From an uncultured Pelosinus sp. (GTDB taxonomy: Bacteria; Bacillota; Negativicutes; UMGS1260): a DNA stretch of 5,407 nucleotides. The position numbers were made by a program, and so were the translations under genes. The notes beneath the pieces were generated by a model that ran no database searches, was not told the DNA's origin, and saw only the letters and a program-made list of their open reading frames with translations. The stretch is taken from assembly GCA_900550105.1 (NCBI GenBank), contig URQW01000150.1, positions 1 through 5,407 on the forward strand, in the 5' to 3' direction. Of this stretch, positions 1-5,407 are shown one piece after another. Within the stretch, counting starts at the first letter, position 1; each line of letters opens with the position of its first letter.

Positions 1-663
1 GGTGAAAACTTGAATGGCGTGTATTCCGCCAATGAATTTTTGACTCGTTGCAATCTGATGAAAGCCTATCAATTCCCGCAAGCAGCTACACCGATTCATG
101 TCGGCAAGAAAGTAGCTGTTATCGGCGGCGGCAATGTAGCTATGGATGCAGCTAGAACGGCATTGCGCCTCGGGGCTGACCATTCCTATATTGTGTATCG
201 TCGCTCCGAGGAAGAAATGCCAGCCCGTTTGGAAGAAGTCCATCATGCGAAAGAAGAAGGCGTGGAATTTGCGCTTCTTACGAATCCGCAGGAAGTTATG
301 GGCCAAGATGGCTGGGTTTCCGGCTTGAAATGTGTAAAAATGGAACTGGGTGAACCAGACGCCAGTGGCCGTCGTCGTCCGGTTGAAGTACCAGGATCGG
401 AATTTGTTCTTGATGTTGATGTGGTTATTATTGCCATTGGTCAGGGACCGAATCCGCTGGTGCAGTCTACAACGACAGGTCTTGATACGGATAAGCGCGG
501 CAATATCGTAGCGAATGAAGAGACCGGCCAAACGTCTCGTGACGGCGTCTTTGCTGGCGGTGATATTGTGACAGGCGCTGCTACTGTTATTTTAGCGATG
601 GGTGCCGGGAAAAAAGCGGCAGCAGCCATGGATCAGTACTTGGCGGAAAAACGCAAAGCTTAA
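1..663 (+). CDS. gltA: NADPH-dependent glutamate synthase / NfnB-like flavoprotein, C-terminal part (5' end outside window)
   Basis: The reading frame is open from base 1 (Gly-Glu-Asn-Leu...), so the TTG at 10 is an internal Leu codon and the gene starts upstream; 220 residues are visible. Family knowledge: these roughly 460-residue flavoproteins use an N-terminal Fe-S domain, FAD and NAD(P)H to move electrons in the cytoplasm, either for glutamate synthesis from glutamine and 2-oxoglutarate or, as NfnB/sulfide dehydrogenase alpha, for electron bifurcation. Seen here: the family signature GVYSANEFLTR near the edge, a Rossmann nucleotide-binding motif VAVIGGGNVAMDAAR (visible residues 38-52), an IGQGPN segment (about 146-151), and the C-terminal FAD-binding stretch FAGGDIVTGAATVILAMG (about 184-201). 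The Fe-S and first FAD-binding regions lie outside the window, and so would a partner gene that could separate GltA from NfnB. It ends in tandem TAA TAA codons. No terminator is visible before the valS promoter, so some read-through into the leader is possible. The family is secure; the exact substrate is not. Confidence 0.88.
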   Translation, partial: GENLNGVYSANEFLTRCNLMKAYQFPQAATPIHVGKKVAVIGGGNVAMDAARTALRLGADHSYIVYRRSEEEMPARLEEVHHAKEEGVEFALLTNPQEVMGQDGWVSGLKCVKMELGEPDASGRRRPVEVPGSEFVLDVDVVIIAIGQGPNPLVQSTTTGLDTDKRGNIVANEETGQTSRDGVFAGGDIVTGAATVILAMGAGKKAAAAMDQYLAEKRKA

Positions 664-680
664 TAAGGTTTTGCTTGTGC

Positions 681-709
681 TTGACAAGAATCGATCGATT
701 CGATAAGAT
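681..709 (+). promoter_or_regulatory. Sigma-A-type promoter for the valS T-box transcript
   Basis: A perfect -35 hexamer TTGACA (681-686) is followed after exactly 17 bases by TAAGAT (704-709), which matches TATAAT at four of six positions. A start near 716 would place the T-box Stem I a few tens of bases into the RNA, as expected. A better -10 match, GATAAT (712-717), is 25 bases from the -35 and is too far for normal use with it. The spacer contains the 14-base palindrome listed separately. Assigned from sequence alone. Confidence 0.72.
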
Positions 710-727
710 AAGATAATAACGAATCGA
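688..727. repeat. Palindrome plus third half-site within the valS promoter
   Basis: Bases 688-701 form a perfect 14-base palindrome, GAATCGATCGATTC, lying wholly in the -35/-10 spacer. The half-site GAATCGA recurs in direct orientation at 721-727, 33 bases from its first copy (688-694), about three helical turns. The inner arm TCGATTCG (695-702) and CGAATCGA (720-727) also form an 8-bp inverted repeat around the -10 region. The position suits an operator. The RNA could also pair here, but no U-run follows, so it does not look like a terminator. The binding factor, if any, is unknown. Confidence 0.5.
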
Positions 728-740
728 ATGAACATAACTA

Positions 741-977
741 CAGTGAATGGAAGAGTAGATTGCTTAGTAAGACACAGAAATAAGATCCTTGGCTGAGAGA
801 TCTTAACTTAGAAGCTTTCGAAGGTCATCCAGGAGTTGCCGCGCTGAACGAATAGTAGGCCTGGCCGGTTTTGTCCCGTTACGACAAGGAGAGTGTCCGG
901 TTTACACCGGAAAGTAAGGTGGTACCGCGAAAGATAACCCTTTCGTCCTTTGGGATGAAAGGGTTTTTTATTTTTAT
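741..977 (+). promoter_or_regulatory. T-box riboswitch (tRNA-Val-sensing leader of valS)
   Basis: T-box leaders bind a matching tRNA and permit transcription when that tRNA is uncharged. Seen here: Stem I base CAG/TTG (741-743/836-838) with a GA (kink-turn-like) motif TGA/GGA (744-746/832-834), then TGGA/TCCA (748-751/828-831). The specifier loop follows, with AGTA (754-757) opposite GAAG-GTC-A; the specifier codon GTC is 824-826, meaning valine. Above it are helix GCTT/AAGC (762-765/812-815), an AG bulge (766-767), TAAG/CTTA (768-771/807-810), a distal bulge near 775-780, and the apical helix TAAGATC/GATCTTA (781-787/799-805). A hairpin TTGTC/GACAA (871-875/883-887) has CGTT in its loop, complementary to AACG at 847-850, possibly the Stem IIA/B pseudoknot. 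Hairpin TCCGGT/ACCGGA (896-901/906-911) fits Stem III. The antiterminator pairs AAGG/CCTT (916-919/947-950) and CGAAAG/CTTTCG (928-933/940-945) around the conserved TGGTACCGCG; its bulge TGGT (920-923) complements an ACCA tRNA end, as expected for tRNA-Val. Confidence 0.95.
938..977 (+). terminator. T-box-controlled intrinsic terminator of the valS leader
   Basis: An 11-bp stem pairs CCCTTTCGTCC (938-948) with GGATGAAAGGG (953-963), with one G-T wobble and the four-base loop TTTG (949-952). It is followed by TTTTTTATTTTTATT (964-978). The 5' arm overlaps the 3' arm of the antiterminator (940-950), so the two structures are mutually exclusive. It should stop transcription when tRNA-Val is charged. 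Confidence 0.93.
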
Positions 978-984
978 TGAGTCT

Positions 985-990
985 AAGGAG
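985..990 (+). promoter_or_regulatory. Ribosome binding site that fixes the valS TTG start
   Basis: AAGGAG ends nine bases before the TTG at 1000. It is the only good Shine-Dalgarno site between the T-box terminator and the conserved N-terminus of ValRS. This rules out the longer reading frame back to 871, which would have to run through the riboswitch and its terminator. Confidence 0.88.
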
Positions 991-999
991 GCTATCACG

Positions 1000-3654
1000 T
1001 TGAACACAGAAGAAAAAACACTTCCTACGGTTTACAATCCTGCGGAGTTTGAACAAAAATGGTATGATTATTGGCAAGAAGAAGGTTTCTTTCATGCAGA
1101 AGTAGAGCCAGAAAAAGCGCCATTCAGTATGGTCATACCGCCACCGAATGTAACAGGAAAATTGCATATGGGTCATGCGCTTGATAATACGCTTCAAGAT
1201 ATTTTAATTCGCTTCCGGCGTATGCAGGGCTATAATACGCTATGGATGCCAGGGACAGATCATGCCGGTATTGCTACGCAGATCAAAGTAGAAGAAATGT
1301 TGGCAAAGGAAGAAGGAAAAAGTCGCTACGATCTAGGTCGTGAAGCTTTTGTCGACCGCGTATGGGACTGGAAGAAGCAGTTCGGCGGCGATATTATTCA
1401 TCAACTTAAGCGTCTTGGCGCTTCCTGCGACTGGGACAGAGAGCGTTTTACTCTCGATGAAGGTTGTTCTAAGGCGGTACGAGAAGTATTTGTTAATCTC
1501 TATGAGCAAGGTTTAATTTATCAAGGTCACCGTATTACCAATTGGTGCCCTCGTTGTAATACGGCTTTAAGCGATATCGAAGTAGAACATGAAGAAAAAC
1601 CAGGCAATTTATATCATGTTTTCTATGCGGCTGAAGATGGCAACGGCGGTTTAACGATTGCTACAACGCGGCCAGAAACACTTTTAGGCGATAGTGCTGT
1701 TGCGGTTCATCCTGACGACGCGCGGTATAAAGATCTGATTGGAAAAAATCTCATTTTGCCTGTTGTCGGCCGCTTACTGCCGGTTATTGCTGATGAATAT
1801 GTTGATCCGTCTTTTGGTACTGGCGCCGTAAAAATTACACCGGCTCATGATCCGAATGACTTTGAAATGGGTCAGCGTCATCACTTGCCGGAATATATTG
1901 TGATCAATCCTAATGGCACTATGGCAGCAGAAACTGGCAAATATGCCGGAATGGATCGTTATGAATGTCGTAAAGCCTTACTGGCTGATCTGAAAGAAAT
2001 GGGCTGCTTAGTAAAGATTGAGGAGCACAATCATTCGGTAGGCCACTGCCAAAGATGTTCAACCGTGGTTGAACCACTAGTATCGAAGCAATGGTTTGTT
2101 AAGATGGAGCCGCTGGCTAAACCGGCTATCGATGCAGTTACTGGCGGAAATATTGAATTTGTACCAGAACGGTTTACGAAAATTTACTGCAATTGGTTGG
2201 AAAATATTCGCGATTGGTGCATTTCTCGTCAACTCTGGTGGGGTCACCGCATTCCCGCCTGGTATTGTGAAAGCTGCGGTAAAACTAGCGTTTCTCGCGA
2301 CGATCTGACTGTTTGCCCTCATTGCGGCGGCAAAGTCGAGCAAGATCCTGATGTGCTTGATACTTGGTTTAGCTCTGCGTTATGGCCCTTTTCCACGATG
2401 GGCTGGCCGGACGATACTGCTGAACTAAAACAATTTTATCCCACCAGCGTTTTGGTAACAGGCTATGATATCATTTTCTTCTGGGTGGCTAGAATGATCA
2501 TGATGGGACTGGCTTTCCAGCAGGAAATTCCCTTTAAACATGTCTTCATTCATGGTCTCGTGCGAGATGATCAGGGCCGTAAAATGAGTAAATCTCTTGG
2601 CAATGGGATTGATCCTCTGGAAGTTATTGAAAAATACGGCGCTGACACGCTACGCTTTATGCTCATTACTGGTAATACGCCAGGCAATGATATGCGTTTT
2701 TACTGGGAAAGAGTCGAATCTACCAGAAATTTTGCCAATAAAATTTGGAACGCCTCTCGCTTTATGTTAATGAACCTAGAAGGCTTTGATGCGAACTTTG
2801 TGCCGCAGGAATTTACGCTGGCTGATAAGTGGATCTTAAGCCGTTATAACCAGACAGTAAAAACAGTAACGGAAAATCTGGAGAATTTTGAACTTGGTGA
2901 AGCCGGTCGACTCCTCTATGATTTTATCTGGAGTGAATTTTGCGACTGGTATATTGAATTAGCCAAAAATCGTTTGTATGGCAAAGAAACAGAAGAAAGC
3001 CGCAAAACAGCTCAATATGTCCTGTGCAAGGTGTTGCGCGGCACGCTAGAATTGCTTCATCCCTTTATGCCATTCATTACGGAAGCCATTTGGCAGACTC
3101 TGCCCCATGAAGGCAAGAGTATTATGGTTGCTCCTTGGCCAAAAGTGGAAGCAGAAGGAATCGATTTGGCGGCAGAAAAAGAAATGGCAGCTGTCATGGA
3201 TACGATCAAAGCCGTACGGAATATGCGGGCTGAAGTCAATGTAGCGCCAGGGAAAAAGTGCGATATTATCTTGAAACTTGCCGATCCATCGTTAGAAGCA
3301 ACTTTTACGATCAATAAAGGTTACCTTTATACCTTGGCAGGCGCTGAGTCCTTAACGATTCTTGCGCCAGAGGCTGTAAAACCAGAAAATGCCATGACCG
3401 CAGTCGTAGCTGGTCTGGAAATCTTCCTGCCCTTAAAAGGCCTGATTGATGTGGAAAAAGAAACAGCGCGACTTGCGAAAGAATTGGCAAACTTGAATAA
3501 AGAAGTCGCTCGTATTGAAGGGAAATTAAATAATGCCGGCTTTATGGCCAAAGCACCAGCCGACGTTGTGGCCAAAGAAAAAGAAAAGCTGGCAGGCTAT
3601 GAGCAGCAAAAAGCAGCTGTCGCAGAGCGGCTTGCTTATTTAGATACTTTATAA
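1000..3654 (+). CDS. valS: Valyl-tRNA synthetase (class I)
   Basis: This cytoplasmic enzyme activates valine with ATP, charges tRNA-Val, and removes mischarged threonine through an editing domain. The 884-residue length is usual for bacterial ValRS. Seen in order: the N-terminal catalytic segment PPPNVTGKLHMGH, with the HIGH-type motif HMGH at 56-59; the first cysteine pair C183/C186; the editing (CP1) domain with TTRPET at 222-227 and GTGAVKITPAHDPND from 273; a second pair C350/C353; a zinc-ribbon-like set C423/C426/C439/C442; KMSKS at 528-532; the anticodon-binding helical domain from about 608; and a Lys/Glu-rich C-terminal coiled coil from about 815 to the end, as in known ValRS. All catalytic motifs are intact. 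The TTG start is chosen because AAGGAG lies nine bases upstream and the T-box terminator excludes earlier starts. It is the first gene after the valine T-box, so it should be induced when charged tRNA-Val is short. folC follows after 33 bases. Confidence 0.98.
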   Translation: MNTEEKTLPTVYNPAEFEQKWYDYWQEEGFFHAEVEPEKAPFSMVIPPPNVTGKLHMGHALDNTLQDILIRFRRMQGYNTLWMPGTDHAGIATQIKVEEMLAKEEGKSRYDLGREAFVDRVWDWKKQFGGDIIHQLKRLGASCDWDRERFTLDEGCSKAVREVFVNLYEQGLIYQGHRITNWCPRCNTALSDIEVEHEEKPGNLYHVFYAAEDGNGGLTIATTRPETLLGDSAVAVHPDDARYKDLIGKNLILPVVGRLLPVIADEYVDPSFGTGAVKITPAHDPNDFEMGQRHHLPEYIVINPNGTMAAETGKYAGMDRYECRKALLADLKEMGCLVKIEEHNHSVGHCQRCSTVVEPLVSKQWFVKMEPLAKPAIDAVTGGNIEFVPERFTKIYCNWLENIRDWCISRQLWWGHRIPAWYCESCGKTSVSRDDLTVCPHCGGKVEQDPDVLDTWFSSALWPFSTMGWPDDTAELKQFYPTSVLVTGYDIIFFWVARMIMMGLAFQQEIPFKHVFIHGLVRDDQGRKMSKSLGNGIDPLEVIEKYGADTLRFMLITGNTPGNDMRFYWERVESTRNFANKIWNASRFMLMNLEGFDANFVPQEFTLADKWILSRYNQTVKTVTENLENFELGEAGRLLYDFIWSEFCDWYIELAKNRLYGKETEESRKTAQYVLCKVLRGTLELLHPFMPFITEAIWQTLPHEGKSIMVAPWPKVEAEGIDLAAEKEMAAVMDTIKAVRNMRAEVNVAPGKKCDIILKLADPSLEATFTINKGYLYTLAGAESLTILAPEAVKPENAMTAVVAGLEIFLPLKGLIDVEKETARLAKELANLNKEVARIEGKLNNAGFMAKAPADVVAKEKEKLAGYEQQKAAVAERLAYLDTL

Positions 3655-3687
3655 GTCTGACTTTGTGGATAGGAGGATGCAAGAAGC

Positions 3688-4980
3688 ATGGATTATGCAG
3701 CAGCCCTTGCCTATTTAGAATCGCTCGGTAAATTTGGCAGTCAGCTTGGGTTAGAGCGGATTCAAAAACTGACGGAACTGATGGGAAATCCGCAGCAAAA
3801 ATATCGCACCATTCACGTAACTGGAACAAATGGCAAAGGGTCGACTTCGACCCTGATTGCCGCAAGTCTTCAGGCAAGCGGCATTCGTACCGGACTTTAT
3901 ACGTCGCCGCATCTTCACTCTTATTGTGAGCGAATGAAGCTTGGTGGAAAGAACGTTTCGGAAGATGATTTTGCTGCAGCTATTTTTCATACAGCGAAGT
4001 TTGTACAGCAAATGGTTGACTTAGGATTAGAGCATCCTACCGAATTTGAAGTGCTTACAGCAGCGGCTTTTTATTTATTTGCTGAAAAAGGCGTTGAGTA
4101 TGCTGTCATTGAAGTAGGGCTCGGCGGTCTGTTAGATTCCACGAATGTCATTATTCCTGAAGTGTCAGTCATTACGAATGTGTCCTTAGAACATATGGAT
4201 CGCTGCGGTGATACTGTTGAAGCGATCGCTGCTCATAAGGCGGGAATTATCAAGGCCGGACGGCCTGTCGTTACAGCAGCTGTCAGTCCTGCCCTTGAAG
4301 TCATTGCCGCGAAAGCTGAAAAGCTTGGTAGCGCGCTTTACTCATTAGATAGGGATTTTTCAGTTAAGATTTTAGATCGTTCGCAAGAGCGTCAGAAGCT
4401 AGCAGTAAATTGTTGGGGAAAGAAATTTTGCCTAGAATTATCGCTTCTTGGTCATCATCAAGCGCAAAATGGGGCTGTGGCGGCGGCAGCGCTGTTGCTT
4501 TTAGCAAAACAGGAGCAGCGCATTTCTTTAGAAAGCCTGCAAGCTGGTTTTGCCATGGCGAAATGGCCAGGGCGTTTTGAGATTATTCCTGGCGAACCTG
4601 TTATGATTTTTGACGGAGCTCATAATCCAGCAGGAATTCAGGTATTGAAAAATACCCTGGCTGAATATTTTCCTGGACGCCGCTTTGTCTTTGTTTTGGG
4701 AATTTTGCGTGACAAGAATATCGCTGAGATGGTTGCTGATTTAATTGAGCCAGATGACCGTGTTGTTGTAACTGAGCCAATTTCTGAGCGAGCCTGTGAC
4801 GCAGAGGCCGTAGCAGACTTTATTACCAAGTTCACCAAGCTACATAGTGAGCAGATTCAAGTAGCTGCTACAATACCGAAAGCCTTAGAACTAGCCCGTA
4901 ATTGGGCTGAAAAGGATCGGGTTGTTTGTATTGCCGGTTCGCTTTATTTAATCGGTGAAGCAAGACAATACTGTCAGTAG
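3688..4980 (+). CDS. folC: Folylpolyglutamate synthase / dihydrofolate synthase
   Basis: A Mur-ligase-family ATP-dependent enzyme that adds glutamate to folates; in many bacteria it also joins glutamate to dihydropteroate. The 430-residue length is typical. Seen: P-loop GTNGKGS (46-52); TSPHL (72-76), the folate-region motif of the family; EVGLGGLLDSTN (142-153); ITNVSLEHMD (162-171), with the metal-binding His; and the segment around K184, the position corresponding to the carbamylated lysine of the family. The C-terminal domain carries GHHQAQNGAVAAA, WPGRFE (293-298) and FDGAHNPAG (from 308). One departure: the usual EKAGI is HKAGI here (H183-K184). The ATG start is preceded by AGGAGG (3671-3676) with an 11-base spacer. 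The 33-base gap from valS holds no terminator, so co-transcription under the T-box is likely. Whether it has one or both activities cannot be decided from sequence alone. Confidence 0.96.
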   Translation: MDYAAALAYLESLGKFGSQLGLERIQKLTELMGNPQQKYRTIHVTGTNGKGSTSTLIAASLQASGIRTGLYTSPHLHSYCERMKLGGKNVSEDDFAAAIFHTAKFVQQMVDLGLEHPTEFEVLTAAAFYLFAEKGVEYAVIEVGLGGLLDSTNVIIPEVSVITNVSLEHMDRCGDTVEAIAAHKAGIIKAGRPVVTAAVSPALEVIAAKAEKLGSALYSLDRDFSVKILDRSQERQKLAVNCWGKKFCLELSLLGHHQAQNGAVAAAALLLLAKQEQRISLESLQAGFAMAKWPGRFEIIPGEPVMIFDGAHNPAGIQVLKNTLAEYFPGRRFVFVLGILRDKNIAEMVADLIEPDDRVVVTEPISERACDAEAVADFITKFTKLHSEQIQVAATIPKALELARNWAEKDRVVCIAGSLYLIGEARQYCQ

Positions 4981-5006
4981 ACAAAGTGAGCCAGCTTCGT
5001 TATAAT
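4978..5006 (+). promoter_or_regulatory. Sigma-A-type promoter for the downstream membrane-protein gene
   Basis: TAGACA (4978-4983, five of six matches to TTGACA) and a perfect TATAAT (5001-5006) are separated by exactly 17 bases. The -35 overlaps the folC stop codon and the -10 lies in the loop of the post-folC hairpin. A start near 5013 would give a leader of about 45 bases before the GTG at 5058. Inferred from sequence; the spacing and match are strong. Confidence 0.65.
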
Positions 5007-5022
5007 GAGGTTGGCTCGCTTT
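4983..5022 (+). terminator. Hairpin after folC, probable terminator of valS-folC
   Basis: Two 16-base arms (4983-4998 and 5007-5022) pair along their full length with three G-T wobbles, closing an eight-base loop GTTATAAT. The stem starts two bases after the folC stop. The arms begin AAAG and end CTTT, and only TTTATG follows, so the U-tract is short and termination may be partial. It could instead protect the folC mRNA 3' end. Confidence 0.6.
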
Positions 5023-5045
5023 ATGTAATACAAAACTGAAATGGT

Positions 5046-5053
5046 AAAGGTGA
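5046..5053 (+). promoter_or_regulatory. Ribosome binding site for the GTG start at 5058
   Basis: AAAGGTGA matches the downstream part of the consensus AGGAGGTGA. Aligned that way, the last G of the core is seven bases from the GTG, which is ideal spacing. An out-of-frame ATG at 5056 overlaps this start, but its frame closes after 22 codons. Confidence 0.6.
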
Positions 5054-5057
5054 CAAT

Positions 5058-5407
5058 GTGTGTAAGGAAAATTTCATACACCGTTTTTTTTATTCGCTTG
5101 ATCAATATATTGAATATTCTTTAATTCTTGTTGTGTTTTTTTTGCCGCTGTCCTTAGATTTAACAACTTACTGTTTGATGGGATCGTTCGGCCTATGGTT
5201 AGTAAAGTTATTGTATCGTCGCAAGTGGTTGCTTCGGTCCACCCCGTTTGATTTGATTATTGGGTTTTTAACGCTTTTTTCGTTTGCCTCTGTATGGGGT
5301 TCGCCTGACGTGGGGTTTAGTTTTTACAATTATTATAATTTAATGGGTCGATATTTGCTGATCTATTATCTAGTTGTACATAATGTTCATTCTTTAGATC
5401 AAGTAAA
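5058..5407 (+). CDS. O-antigen ligase (WaaL)-like polytopic membrane protein, N-terminal part (3' end outside window)
   Basis: The frame is open from the GTG at 5058 to the right edge (116 residues visible). The protein starts VCKENFIHRFFYSLDQ and then shows likely membrane segments at about 19-34 (SLILVVFFLPLSLD), 38-53, 66-80 (LIIGFLTLFSFASVW) and 98-108. Basic residues (RRKW, 54-57) lie between the second and third. This layout, with FFLPLSLD and the later FxSVWxSPD and YNLMGRYLLIYYLV segments, resembles the N-terminus of O-antigen ligase/O-antigen polymerase family proteins of Negativicutes, which join surface polysaccharide to a lipid or protein acceptor at the membrane. The conserved periplasmic loop that would settle it is outside the window. 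GTG is the first start after the TGA at 5037 and has a suitable ribosome binding site. It probably has its own promoter (4978-5006). Local base use is more T-rich than in valS or folC, as expected for a hydrophobic protein. The family call is from memory of similar proteins; the membrane nature is clear. Confidence 0.72.
   Translation, partial: MCKENFIHRFFYSLDQYIEYSLILVVFFLPLSLDLTTYCLMGSFGLWLVKLLYRRKWLLRSTPFDLIIGFLTLFSFASVWGSPDVGFSFYNYYNLMGRYLLIYYLVVHNVHSLDQV

Noticed and set aside
10..12. TTG as the start of the gltA-like gene
   Set aside because: The frame is open to base 1 with family-conserved residues (GENLNGVYSANEF), and the protein would lack its Fe-S and FAD domains; the TTG is an internal Leu codon.
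667..680. Possible terminator for the gltA-like gene
   Set aside because: There is no stable hairpin with a following T-run before the promoter. The palindrome at 688-701 has no U-tract after it.
871..999. Upstream extension of the valS reading frame (43 more residues)
   Set aside because: It would be encoded by the T-box Stem II/III, antiterminator and terminator. The Shine-Dalgarno site at 985-990 and the ValRS N-terminus support the TTG at 1000.
808..1197. 129-codon frame on the minus strand
   Set aside because: It is antisense to the T-box leader and the valS 5' end, and its translation shows no recognisable domain or ribosome binding support.
3542..3877. Minus-strand frame spanning the valS-folC junction
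   Set aside because: It lies antisense to two well-supported genes and shows no recognisable motif.
5056..5124. 22-codon frame from the ATG at 5056 as a leader peptide
   Set aside because: It overlaps the GTG start of the longer gene by two bases and shares its ribosome binding site. It shows no run of regulatory codons, and the hydrophobic composition follows from the T-rich DNA.

Overview
The window reads as a low-to-mid-GC Firmicute chromosome segment, most likely from the Negativicutes (the Sporomusa/Pelosinus type of diderm, Gram-negative-walled Firmicute). The evidence is a T-box riboswitch in front of an aminoacyl-tRNA synthetase gene, strong Firmicute-style Shine-Dalgarno sites, and the start of an O-antigen-ligase-like membrane protein. 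The taxonomic placement is inference from these traits and was not checked against a database. All genes lie on the + strand.

Layout. Positions 1-663 hold the C-terminal half of an NADPH-dependent glutamate synthase/NfnB-type flavoprotein (gltA-like), cut by the left edge. Positions 667-999 contain no protein gene. They hold a sigma-A-type promoter (681-709) overlapped by a striking palindrome, then a full valine T-box leader: Stem I with a GTC specifier, Stem II/III elements, an antiterminator with a TGGT bulge, and a competing intrinsic terminator. valS (1000-3654, TTG start) follows directly, and folC (3688-4980) comes 33 bases after it with its own ribosome binding site, so the two are probably one transcript. 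A 16-bp hairpin lies just after folC and carries a near-consensus promoter (TAGACA, 17 bases, TATAAT) whose -10 sits in the hairpin loop. From 5058 to the right edge runs the N-terminal part of a polytopic membrane protein resembling the O-antigen ligase (WaaL) family.

How the parts work together. Uncharged tRNA-Val should stabilise the antiterminator and switch on valS. Because no terminator is visible between valS and folC, folate polyglutamylation/dihydrofolate synthesis is predicted to rise with it. The downstream envelope gene appears to be separated from this control by the folC hairpin and to have its own promoter. I see no mobile element, CRISPR array, tRNA or rRNA gene here. I find no evidence for a wholly new system. 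The most interesting items are regulatory: the combined hairpin/promoter after folC, the palindrome inside the valS promoter, and the overlapping starts with poly-T tracts in the last gene.
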